A stretch of DNA of 64,000 nucleotides from Ralstonia soli (GTDB lineage Bacteria; Pseudomonadota; Gammaproteobacteria; Burkholderiales; Burkholderiaceae): contig NZ_JAMXHT010000001.1 of NCBI RefSeq assembly GCF_023955655.1, positions 372,001 through 436,000 of the forward strand. The letters are read 5' to 3'. A program made the translations under genes and the position numbers. Below the pieces are notes generated by a model. That model did not search any database and had not been told where the DNA came from. It saw only the letters and a program-made list of their open reading frames with translations. Position 1 is the stretch's first letter. Every line of letters starts with the position of its first letter. Positions 1-7,392 of this stretch are shown here, in pieces.

Positions 1-2
1 GG

Positions 3-380
3 TCGTTTCAACGGCCGTGGAATGCGAAGCCTGACGCCGGCAGGCTTGCTAAAGGGATTCCAAAGTCCACTCTTTGGGCGCATCACCCGACAGGCATCAA
101 TCAGGTGGGCTGCGTCTATACCGCGCAAGGCTTTGAGTTCGACTATGTCGGCGTCATTTTTGGCGAGGACTTGCGATTTGATGCTGCCAGCAACACCTGG
201 GTGGGTGATAGGACGAAGTCGTTCGACGCAACGGTAAAGAAATCAAAGGGTGATTTCACGCGGCTGGTAAAAAACACATACCGTGTACTGCTGTCGCGCG
301 GCATGAAGGGGTGCTACGTCCATTTCGCTGATGCGGCCACTGCTGGCTATTTTCGGAGGTATCTGGCCACCCAAAAATAG
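3..380 (+). CDS. DUF2075 family helicase-like protein, C-terminal part (5' partial)
   Basis: Only the last 125 codons are in the window; the frame is open to the left edge, so the gene begins outside it. The block TAQGFEFDYVGV followed by a charged stretch and the ending RGMKGCYVHFAD is typical of the C-terminus of DUF2075 proteins (superfamily 1-like DNA/RNA helicases, often annotated with schlafen group 3 proteins). The Walker A part is therefore not visible. These proteins are frequent in defence islands, which fits the neighbours downstream. Its biochemical role is not established. Family call from remembered motif, fairly sure; function unknown. Confidence 0.75.
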   Translation, partial: SFQRPWNAKPDAGRLAKGIPKSTLWAHHPTGINQVGCVYTAQGFEFDYVGVIFGEDLRFDAASNTWVGDRTKSFDATVKKSKGDFTRLVKNTYRVLLSRGMKGCYVHFADAATAGYFRRYLATQK

Positions 381-644
381 AGCGAGGCCCATACAAAAAA
401 TGCGGAAGCGGCAATGAAAGAGATAGTCGCGGAAGTTGCCGTGCTGGAGCGAAGTGGTCAGAGAGGAGCATGTCGCTCGCAATGAGATGCTGGCCCGTAT
501 CGCCGGCTTGCGAACGAGCTAATAGTTGCTGTGGTGATTCCCGAAAGGGGCTATTGAAATTGTCGGAATTAACGGTATCGGCCGAAAGACCGAAGTTCCA
601 CGGGCGCTTAGTTTGAGGTGGTCAATTGTTACTAGGGAGGGCGA
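381..644 (+). other. Intergenic stretch with possible decayed coding remnant
   Basis: No intact gene. Between about 396 and 522 two short frames can be joined by one frameshift near 455: the first reads AEAAMKEIVAEVAVLE and the second VVREEHVARNEMLARIAG before a TAA. This looks like the alpha-helical end of a lost protein, but it is too short to identify. The stretch ends with a strong Shine-Dalgarno (AGGGAGG, 634-640) for the next gene. No convincing sigma-70 promoter hexamers were found. Confidence 0.3.
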
Positions 645-1652
645 GTGACCAAAAAAAAGATTTTTGTGATCATGCCGTTCGTTTCGGCGAACACACGAGA
701 TGAGGCATCTCTCACCAGTTTTTTTAATGATTACATAAAGTACCCCATTGAAACGGCTAGAGGACTGAGTAGCGAGTATTCGGTTTCGAGGTCCGGAAAT
801 TCGCTTCTGATACTCGATAATATTATTGAGGATATTGCGGCGGCCGATATCGTAATCTGTGATCTATCGGGGGAGATGGCAAATCCAAACGTGATGTTTG
901 AACTGGGGCTGCGCCTTTCAACTTCGCCGAAGCCCACAATCCTGATTCGCGAAGAATCGGAGAAGAACAAGAAAATATTTGACGTTAGTGGTCTTTATAC
1001 CTATGGCTACAGTCTTACGGGGACGCGCAACCTCGAACGGTTCCTTCTAGACAAACTCGCCGAGTATGAGACGAACCACGAAGCCTACGAGTCTCCTGTG
1101 TTGAAAATTCTGGATCACCGTGCGGCTTTTTGGATGATGTTGCCGGTGAGGAAAGCCTCGGCCTTTCTGGGAGGGATTGCCAGCGCGGCCGAAGCCTCTT
1201 TGCGTGCCTTTGCTAGAGCCGTCGCTTTACATGTGCACAAAAAAGGCGGTCACTTGGAGGTTGATGACTCCATGTTGATTTATAAGGCTATCTTGAGTCT
1301 TCCCGATAAAATTGTGCTTGAGGATTTTGACTATAAGATATCTTCTATTCCCTCTCTAGATTCTTATTTGTCTTCGGTTTATTTGCTCGGTTTGGTTGAG
1401 GACGATGTTGAGAGGAAGTTTCGGGAATACGCTATGGCGTACTCTCTGAGTTTTAGCAAGGGGAATTCTTCTCTATTCGCAGAAACGAAGTTCGGCGAGT
1501 TTCTTGGGTATGCGTTTGAAACTCTTATTCTCATGAATCTCTCCAGGGTAATAATTCGAGTCTTGGGGGAGAGGCAAGGTGGTACTGAAAGAGCTGCACT
1601 TGTTTCTAAGTTTTTTGATGTGGCCAAAGATAGTCAATTGATTGGGGGGTGA
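645..1652 (+). CDS. NDT/TIR-like N-terminal domain protein, candidate defence effector or sensor
   Basis: 335 aa, GTG start with AGGGAGG four bases upstream. The first ~120 residues show the fold signature of the nucleoside 2-deoxyribosyltransferase-like/TIR-like superfamily: a first strand ending in FVIMPF (7-12), then IIEDIAAADIVICDLSG (60-76) and NPNVMFELGL (80-89). Glu86 lies where the catalytic glutamate sits in related N-glycosidases/NADases. Residues ~120-335 are mostly helical, with no domain I recognise. The base composition is much more AT-rich than the core genes. It heads a same-strand trio with the genes at 1654 and 2366. In other bacteria this fold often forms the nucleotide-cleaving part of anti-phage systems; that role here is inference. 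Confidence 0.6.
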   Translation: MTKKKIFVIMPFVSANTRDEASLTSFFNDYIKYPIETARGLSSEYSVSRSGNSLLILDNIIEDIAAADIVICDLSGEMANPNVMFELGLRLSTSPKPTILIREESEKNKKIFDVSGLYTYGYSLTGTRNLERFLLDKLAEYETNHEAYESPVLKILDHRAAFWMMLPVRKASAFLGGIASAAEASLRAFARAVALHVHKKGGHLEVDDSMLIYKAILSLPDKIVLEDFDYKISSIPSLDSYLSSVYLLGLVEDDVERKFREYAMAYSLSFSKGNSSLFAETKFGEFLGYAFETLILMNLSRVIIRVLGERQGGTERAALVSKFFDVAKDSQLIGG

Positions 1653-1653
1653 T

Positions 1654-2331
1654 GTGGCGGACTATGTTCGGAAAACGATTCTGTCTCAAGGGTATGCGCA
1701 TATTAAAGATATATCGCTTACTCCCGAGCAAAAGACGGATTACGAAATTGCATTGCGTGGCTATCAAGAGAGCCGAGCTAAATTAATGATGTCGTCTTCG
1801 ATCGTTCCTGAGGTGAAGACAAAGGACGGCTCATTGAAAGTTTACGCGACCGTATATGGTGCCTTGAGTGATGCTATAGGTGATATATCGGGCGGCTTTA
1901 TGATTGCACTAAATAATCTCTATGACTCGTCGAAGATGCTTGCTGATGCGAGTATTGTGGAAGGGTTGTTCCTTTCAAAGGCGCCAAGACGTAGTTTGAT
2001 GCGTTCTGAGTCTAGAACGGGAGTCATTAAGACGACAAAAGACTTGTTCAGTATGGTCGCCAACGCGTCGCACGTGATTTCTGAGGAGGGGGAGAAGAAA
2101 ATTAACGCCGTACTTTCTAAAATTGAAAGAAAGGCTAAGTTTTTAAATGATCAACTTACGGATCAGCGCGACAGAGTGTTGGTATGGGAAAACTTCCTTG
2201 CTGAATTTGGAAAGTTGCCGAAAACTCCTGCGCGATTGGATGCGATGGCTGATAAATCTATGTTGCAGGCGTACCAATTCAGGATTGACTATTTAAAAAA
2301 AGAAATCAAAGGGTTCGCTGGGTCAGCCTGA
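1654..2331 (+). CDS. Helical protein of unknown function, second gene of the NDT-like operon
   Basis: 225 aa if started at the GTG at 1654, which follows the upstream TGA by one base and has a run of six G (1644-1649) as ribosome binding site; a TTG at 1642 would give four more residues. The tight junction implies translational coupling. The product is soluble, charged and predicted almost entirely helical, with a coiled-coil-like stretch around residues 145-175 and another near the C-terminus. No domain, signal peptide or membrane segment was recognised. Low-GC codon use matches its upstream neighbour, suggesting joint transfer. A partner or inhibitor of the NDT-like protein is a reasonable guess only. 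Confidence 0.6.
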   Translation: MADYVRKTILSQGYAHIKDISLTPEQKTDYEIALRGYQESRAKLMMSSSIVPEVKTKDGSLKVYATVYGALSDAIGDISGGFMIALNNLYDSSKMLADASIVEGLFLSKAPRRSLMRSESRTGVIKTTKDLFSMVANASHVISEEGEKKINAVLSKIERKAKFLNDQLTDQRDRVLVWENFLAEFGKLPKTPARLDAMADKSMLQAYQFRIDYLKKEIKGFAGSA

Positions 2332-2365
2332 GTTAGTGTCTCTTTTTTTCTAGGCGATAATTAAT

Positions 2366-3052
2366 ATGCCCTCGTCTGCCAATGCTCCCAAACTACTGTC
2401 CACTGAATCGCCACTTGCACCTTTGCTGAGCACATTAGAGGACGAGGGCCAGAAGACTTCCAAGCCGTCGCGTCTCCATCAATGGAGTCAGGTGATCGCC
2501 TTGTCTAATTTGACTGTGTGCGCGCTGTCACTTGCGGTGTACGTTCAGTGGAAGATCACATCGCTTGTGTGGGTTGTTGGAGGCACTCTAGTGCTTGGGG
2601 TGATAGCCGCTGCAATCTTTGTGTTAGTTGGTGTGAAGGCTACTTTGGTGGAAATAAGAAGCTTCGAAAACGCATTCCTGTCCTCAGTGTCCTCACGTCT
2701 TGCTGAACGCCGCACTCTAGTTTTCAGTATCGGCACCGGATTCGGTTACCAAGATATTCTTTTTGCACGGGACTATCTGAAGTCCGTGGCGGCGCAACTC
2801 CGTTCACGGATCAGTCTTATTGTTGGCGCGATAGATAAAGTCGGCGTACTGCCTTTAGCTGCATCGGCGGCTATTACGCTTCTGAAGCTTAATGAGGGGG
2901 GAGCTGTCACCGCTGTATGGGGCGCTGGTACAGTCGTTCTGGCCTATTTTTATATGCTTTCTGTTCACATGCTCGACGCTGCATATACGGTTGAACGCTA
3001 TATTGTTATTTTGGATCACGCTGCTGCGCACGCTGCGGAGCGCATTAAGTAG
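2366..3052 (+). CDS. Four-helix membrane protein, third gene of the NDT-like operon
   Basis: 228 aa, ATG start, 34 bases after the previous stop. Hydrophobic segments at about residues 42-60, 67-90, 149-173 and 180-200 predict two pairs of transmembrane helices separated by a ~55-residue soluble loop; the N-terminal 40 residues are polar. No known family is recognised. The position as last gene of the trio, followed by a hairpin terminator, suggests it works with the NDT-like protein, possibly as membrane effector or anchor. Its GC content is intermediate between the first two genes and the chromosome. Confidence 0.6.
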   Translation: MPSSANAPKLLSTESPLAPLLSTLEDEGQKTSKPSRLHQWSQVIALSNLTVCALSLAVYVQWKITSLVWVVGGTLVLGVIAAAIFVLVGVKATLVEIRSFENAFLSSVSSRLAERRTLVFSIGTGFGYQDILFARDYLKSVAAQLRSRISLIVGAIDKVGVLPLAASAAITLLKLNEGGAVTAVWGAGTVVLAYFYMLSVHMLDAAYTVERYIVILDHAAAHAAERIK

Positions 3053-3079
3053 CTAGCGCTCCGAACTCGGGGCCGATAA

Positions 3080-3100
3080 AGGCCGCCTCAAGGGCGGCCT
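3080..3100 (+). terminator. Hairpin terminator after the NDT-like operon
   Basis: AGGCCGCC and GGCGGCCT form a perfect 8-bp stem around a five-base loop, 28 bases after the stop codon at 3052. Only a weak T-rich tail follows (cgtt). Because the gene at 3128 is convergent, the hairpin may serve both directions. Confidence 0.6.
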
Positions 3101-3127
3101 CGTTCAAACCATCAGCAACCAAGTAAC

Positions 3128-3598
3128 CTATTGCGCCGTCTCCTCCACCTTCTTCCTCGGCCCCCGACTAAACCGCACAGACAACGCCGCCCGAGCCGTA
3201 TCCAACGCCTCGCCCTTACCAGCCACCTTCAGGAAGGCATACCCCTCCAGCGAAGCCGTCATCAAGTCACTACCCAGAGCCATTTGCGAGTCCTGCATTT
3301 TTTCGTAGAGCTTTCCAACGCGGAGCAGGCGAGGACGCAGTGCATCAAAGGCGGCGAGGTCGCGTTTGACTTCTGCAAGGTTGTAGTTCACCGCAAGTAC
3401 GCCCGGGTTGTTGCTCAGCACTTCCACCGCCTTGCGGCAGAACGCTTCGGACTTGTCGCCCATCTTCGTGATCGTGCTGCGTTGTTCGATCGACAGATCA
3501 ATCAGGCCCGCGAACTTTTCTTCCAAGGTCTTGAGCGCAGCATCCACCGCAGTCAGGTCGGCCGCGCTGAGTTGAAGCGAAATCAGGTTCTGTGACAT
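3128..3598 (-). CDS. Conserved hypothetical protein (KMGDKS motif)
   Basis: 156 aa, helical, soluble, with no signal peptide. The central pattern KMGDKSEAFCRKAVEVL followed by an NNPG turn and a leucine-rich helical C-terminal half recalls a widespread uncharacterised family of 150-200 aa proteins in which a K-MGDKS-F--KA core is conserved; I cannot name a Pfam number. The C-terminus is basic (RGPRKK). It is convergent with the membrane protein gene and separated from it by a terminator hairpin. Its GC content is near the chromosomal value, so it may predate the flanking acquired genes. Confidence 0.6.
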   Translation of the reverse strand: MSQNLISLQLSAADLTAVDAALKTLEEKFAGLIDLSIEQRSTITKMGDKSEAFCRKAVEVLSNNPGVLAVNYNLAEVKRDLAAFDALRPRLLRVGKLYEKMQDSQMALGSDLMTASLEGYAFLKVAGKGEALDTARAALSVRFSRGPRKKVEETAQ

Positions 3599-4164
3599 TG
3601 CAATCCTTATCTAGGGGTTGGCAAGATCGCGCCGGCTGGCGCGACCGGACGAGATTGGTTTGCCACGACCCTCATAGCAAGGCTGGACACCACTTTTGAC
3701 AGAAGCAGGGTCCGCTACGTTTGGCGCGGATCGCTTGCAACGCTCGGATGTTCGAGGTCGGAAAGCGACGCGGAAACAGCCGATCACCCGAGTCAAAGTC
3801 CCGAACCCGATCTTTCGGTTTCGGAGTTCAAGTCGTCGAGGGCGGGATGCGGACCTCAAGCCGACGCATTCAAGTGTTTGAGGTCGAAAGTCTGGACCTC
3901 AGACCGACGATTTCGACTGTCTGATGACCGAGCTTGAGTTTCGACTTGGCGATGTCGGATGTTCGATGCCGGAGGGCGGCCCTCAACCTACCGACGTGTC
4001 GGTCGTCCGAGACCGGAATGCAGGTCGCACAGCGCGGACTCCGGCTGTCAAAGAGCGCAGTGCCGCGGACGAAGTCTCGAAATCGAGTGTTTGAGGTCCG
4101 TGCGTGAATCTCAAACCACGACACATCGGTCACTGCTACTCAACTGAGGGCGTATCCGGAGCAA
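3599..4164. repeat. Non-coding stretch with diverged hairpin-forming repeats
   Basis: No gene is seen in this 566-bp interval. It contains related units at about 3747-3790, 3875-3918, 3957-4005 and 4087-4132. The second is typical: TTTGAGGTC, a short spacer, then GGACCTCAGACCGACGA. In the last three units the left arm (TTGAGGTC, TTCGATGCCGGAGG or TTTGAG) pairs with a right arm (GACCTCA, CCCTCAA or CTCAAA), so each can form a small hairpin. The same word pairs GAGGTCGGAAAG and GACCTCAAGCCGACG are scattered between them. Copies are too diverged for a CRISPR array and the spacing is irregular. Confidence 0.5.
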
Positions 4165-5091
4165 CTACAGAGAATCTTCTCCACCGAGCGCCGCTTCCTT
4201 GGCCGCAATCCGCCCTCGGAGCTCGTCGTTTCGCTGCCGGCCGTTCACACCGAAGTGAATGAGCCGATGGCACGTGGGGCAGATGGCTCCAACGTACTTC
4301 GGGTGGTCCAAACCTCCGTCGGAGACGCGGTTGATGTGGTGAGGTTCGAGATATGGCGAGCCGTCGCTTTTGCGATTGAATGGTGCCGGTTTTTCGCAGA
4401 GCTCACAGTGTCCTTGCGCGCGCGCCAGCACGTAGCGTTTCACTTGCGCACTACGCTGGTACGCAATACGGACAGTCTCTTTCGGGTCTGGGATGGGGGC
4501 GCCCGGCTGACAAGCCGCAATCGCAGCTTCCCTAAGTTTCGAAAAATCGGCTTGCCCGGCTTCGTCTGTCGTCGCAGAGTCATCGCTCGCGTCCGGCATA
4601 TCGTCGAGTTCGCGTCGCAGCGTGCTCGACACAGGGATCAGCCGGAACACGATTACGTTGCGCTCCGATCCATTGCGATCTAGGCCTCGCTTTATAGTGT
4701 GCGAGTCACATGAGTATTCCCCTTTGTACTCGCAGGGCTTGCCCTTGCCTTTCATTTCAAAGACATGCAGCGCACGCCCGTCTTTTGCGTGTGATGCGAC
4801 GGCGAGGTTGCCCTTGGTCATCTTCATGTCACCAAGCTGGCCTTCGCCGACATAGCTCAGATAACCAAGCTCATCAAAGGCGTCGTGGTAGCCGTGCTGC
4901 GCACCGTTGCCGAAGAATAGGAAGATCGCCGGTGATTGCCGAGATGGCGCAATGCCGCTTTGGGCGCTTCCCCCAAATTTCCCGGTGATCTCTTCTCGGC
5001 GGCTGTAGGACCTCCCAACGACGAAGCTGGGAATCTCGGTTGGTAGCGGATCGGCAGCCGGAGCGGCGCCTTCATCAACATCGGGCAGCAT
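4165..5091 (-). CDS. SRA-like plus HNH endonuclease, type IV (McrA-like) restriction enzyme candidate
   Basis: 308 aa. Residues ~20-150 (VGRSYSRREEITGKFGG, FLFFGNG, YVGEGQLGDMKM, HVFEMKGKG) resemble the SRA-like DNA-binding domain of ScoMcrA-type enzymes, which recognise modified cytosines. Residues 229-281 form a classical HNH nuclease: CELC (229-232), EPHH (249-252), CPTC (271-274) and two trailing histidines (275, 279) provide the metal/zinc ligands. The order SRA then HNH matches modification-dependent type IV restriction endonucleases that cut incoming modified phage DNA. No methyltransferase gene is nearby, consistent with type IV. The substrate is not predictable from sequence alone. 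Confidence 0.75.
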   Translation of the reverse strand: MLPDVDEGAAPAADPLPTEIPSFVVGRSYSRREEITGKFGGSAQSGIAPSRQSPAIFLFFGNGAQHGYHDAFDELGYLSYVGEGQLGDMKMTKGNLAVASHAKDGRALHVFEMKGKGKPCEYKGEYSCDSHTIKRGLDRNGSERNVIVFRLIPVSSTLRRELDDMPDASDDSATTDEAGQADFSKLREAAIAACQPGAPIPDPKETVRIAYQRSAQVKRYVLARAQGHCELCEKPAPFNRKSDGSPYLEPHHINRVSDGGLDHPKYVGAICPTCHRLIHFGVNGRQRNDELRGRIAAKEAALGGEDSL

Positions 5092-5533
5092 GCAATCCCC
5101 CCGGATTTGCTGTAAATTTTCGTGCCCATTTTATGCGACCTTGCTAGGCTGCTCGGCCCAGTGCAATCAAGGCAACTCGCATATCCGGTGCCAACAAATG
5201 CCCCGGTTTTTGACGCGTCATTTCGTATAATCCCCACCGCTGCCGCACCAACGGCAGCCGGGTCTGGCGACCTGTTCTGGTTGCTCTGGAGAGACAACGC
5301 TTCGCGCGTTGGCTCTGCACACCCACGCACGCACTATGGCGGGCCGGGTGGGGAGACCTCCGGGTCTGCCGGCGCTCCAGAGAGCCGGTTCGCCAGCCCC
5401 GCCGTCAGGCCCGCCACCCCGTCTGGCGACAGGTTGGTGGGCCTCCAACACTCTCTGGAGGCTTCATGCCAATCGCTTCATACCCATCCCCACCCAAGCA
5501 GCAACCCCACCCACGTGGACCAGGGGAGGCCCA
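5092..5533 (+). other. GC-rich structured leader upstream of a small phage-type gene
   Basis: A consensus -10 TATAAT lies at 5226-5231, with TTTTTGACG upstream but at a short spacing. It is followed by ~290 bases rich in inverted words: GTCTGGCGAC occurs at 5261 and again near 5420, and words such as CTCTGGAG/CTCCAGAG can pair across the leader. The translated word GDRLVGLQHSLEAS near 5430-5470 recalls leader-region frames annotated in P4-like satellite prophages (Icd/Ash-type leaders). I infer a phage-type regulatory leader with no convincing gene of its own. The family comparison is from memory. Confidence 0.35.
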
Positions 5534-5809
5534 ATGACCCCCACCCAACGCCGCCTCTACCTAACCGGCGCCCTGGCCGCGCGCGACTATCTCCGGCGCA
5601 CGCAAGCCGACCTGCGCATCCACCGCGAACTCCGCCCCGACACCCTGCGCTGGGCGCTGGCCCACACCGGCATCCACGCGCCGGAATATCGGGCAGGGTT
5701 CCTGGATGGCATCGGCGCCTTCGTATCGATGGTCCTGGAGGGCTGTCAGATCAACCCTGAAACGTGGGAAGTGCTCACCGCCGTAGAGCGGGCTGGCGAA
5801 AGCCAATAA
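5534..5809 (+). CDS. Small hypothetical protein, phage/island type
   Basis: 91 aa. The ATG at 5534 is preferred to upstream in-frame starts because GGGGAGG sits five bases before it and the upstream extension is low-complexity. The product is a single helical domain beginning TPTQRRLYLTGALAARDYL with an acidic, tryptophan-containing C-terminus. There is no signal peptide or membrane segment. It lies behind a long structured leader, an arrangement typical of small regulatory genes in P4-like elements. The function is unknown. Confidence 0.5.
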   Translation: MTPTQRRLYLTGALAARDYLRRTQADLRIHRELRPDTLRWALAHTGIHAPEYRAGFLDGIGAFVSMVLEGCQINPETWEVLTAVERAGESQ

Positions 5810-5890
5810 CCAGATGGACGCTTCCCCGAGACGGGCGGGGATGCCAGCATTTCAAGAACACCGGCGTCCTGAGTGATTTACTGCCTGCCG

Positions 5891-6124
5891 CTATCGCGCG
5901 ACCCTCGTTAGCTCTTCCAGCACAACGTCCCGAAACTGGTCGAAGATGATCCAGTTTTTGTAATCGGGGTCCCAATGCCCTCGTCCCCTGCAAATCGGTT
6001 CAACGATACTGCGGACAGCCTCGTTATACCGATGAGACACCGCCATATTGTTGATGGGTAAATTTCGTGCGTAGACAGGCACCCCTAGAATCAAAAACAT
6101 CCACCGCCCATTTCCTTGCAACAT
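5891..6124 (-). CDS. Small HARP/SMARCAL-like domain protein
   Basis: 77 aa. Residues 32-65 (RYNEAVRSIVEPICRGRG followed by WDPDYKNWII) match the general pattern of the HARP-like annealing domain found in SMARCAL1-type helicases and in many small bacterial proteins: Y-x(8-12)-G-x-x-W-D-x-x-x-K-x-W. The start is uncertain; ATG 6124 is used. It is divergent from the membrane protein gene at 6191. The domain is often a DNA-binding module next to nucleases or helicases in accessory regions; a role in defence is a guess. Confidence 0.45.
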   Translation of the reverse strand: MLQGNGRWMFLILGVPVYARNLPINNMAVSHRYNEAVRSIVEPICRGRGHWDPDYKNWIIFDQFRDVVLEELTRVAR

Positions 6125-6190
6125 ATCGACCTCCGTGTGAATGACGGGGTCAGGCTAGGAACGGCTGGGCGCAAAAAATACTCTCCAACC

Positions 6191-7225
6191 ATGAACGAAA
6201 CAGTGGTGCAGGGAAATTCTGGTTTTGAAATCAACGAGTTAGGCGAGGGTGCGTTTGCTGGACAGATCGCCGCACTAAAAGCCTTTCTAGACTTCCACCA
6301 GCAGTTCGATCGCGAGACCAAAGCGCTCGCGGTAGCCCGTGCTCTCGCGCAAGCATCGTTGGAGCGGCTCGAAAAGGGGCGGCCAGTTACCAAGTACAAC
6401 TCGGCAAATATCGCTGACATGGTGGGGCAAAAGGTTGGGCCGGATGGCGCAACGGGGTGGTTGTCCAAAGTCTGGAAGGCGCTGGAGCAATCTCTTGAAG
6501 AGCGGCGAACGGGTATTCAAGACGTAGCACGGCAAGCGGGCGCCACCATCTACGCGTGGCCCAAAAAGGCTCAGGGGGCGGGAGGGGCGGGCAACAGCTC
6601 GGAATACAGCATTGAGTTCCTATCGCTCCCCGCAAGCGAGGCCCCGGTCGTAGCTCCTCTTGCGGGGGAGATCACCTACGTTCAAGAGCTAACGTTGAAG
6701 CCGGCGTTCTGGGCTCGTCCGCTGTTCAAGAAAGGATTTCCGCTGAAAGGGTGGCGGCGCACAAGCTTCATCGCGTTTGGCGTTGTTGTTCTCCTTGCCG
6801 TTGGCGGCACCCTCCTGCTGACTTGGATCGCCCTGAACAACCCGAAGCTGTCGTCCTCGACAAAAGACGTCGCTGTCTGGGTGCTGTTCGCAATGATGAT
6901 GTCTTGGATCGGCTATTCGATCTTGAAACCGTTCTCCGACTTGGCAGACCTTCGCCTCATCATGGCGCCGGATGTGATGGTCGGCTTCAGCGAGCTCAAT
7001 GTTCAACTGGAGCTCGCCCGAGAGAGACCAGCCGATGAGGAGCCGTTTCGTGTGCTGCGGCTGGTGCGCTACTCGGCCAAGTGCGCCGTCTGTGGAGAGA
7101 CCGTGCATTTGGCCGACGGGAAAAGGGAGTTCCCTGGCAGGCTGGTAGGCCGGTGTTCTGAGCAGCCACGGGAGCACGTCTACTCTTTTGACCGGCACAC
7201 CAGAATCGGCAAGCCCCTCCGCTAG
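6191..7225 (+). CDS. Two-helix membrane protein with C-terminal Cys/His zinc-like tail
   Basis: 344 aa from ATG 6191; an in-frame ATG at 6116 would overlap the divergent gene and adds a low-quality extension. The N-terminal half (1-185) is soluble and helical. Transmembrane helices are at about 191-214 and 226-246. The C-terminal domain has C298-x2-C301, C322 and H329, a possible zinc site. No family was recognised. It closes the accessory island before the chromosomal acid phosphatase. A soluble domain, a helical hairpin and a zinc-like tail are seen in some membrane-acting defence proteins, but nothing direct supports that here. Confidence 0.55.
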   Translation: MNETVVQGNSGFEINELGEGAFAGQIAALKAFLDFHQQFDRETKALAVARALAQASLERLEKGRPVTKYNSANIADMVGQKVGPDGATGWLSKVWKALEQSLEERRTGIQDVARQAGATIYAWPKKAQGAGGAGNSSEYSIEFLSLPASEAPVVAPLAGEITYVQELTLKPAFWARPLFKKGFPLKGWRRTSFIAFGVVVLLAVGGTLLLTWIALNNPKLSSSTKDVAVWVLFAMMMSWIGYSILKPFSDLADLRLIMAPDVMVGFSELNVQLELARERPADEEPFRVLRLVRYSAKCAVCGETVHLADGKREFPGRLVGRCSEQPREHVYSFDRHTRIGKPLR

Positions 7226-7392
7226 CCATTGCGCAGAGGCTCCCTCGCCCCATGCGCCGGGCGCTATCGCACCGCAGCCGATCCGGTCATCATCTACGCC
7301 ATTGCCGCTGTTGGGTGCAGGGCGCCAGCAGTTGCCGCCCGCGCGGACGCGGCAATACCGCAAGAACAACAATCAAGATTGGGGACACAACC

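Noticed and set aside
3599-4164. A CRISPR array in the hairpin-repeat stretch
   Set aside because: Repeat units are diverged, unequally spaced, and no cas gene is near.
5122-5760. A 212-codon frame across the structured leader and the small gene at 5534
   Set aside because: Low-complexity translation, overlaps the better-supported small gene in another frame, and lacks a ribosome binding site.
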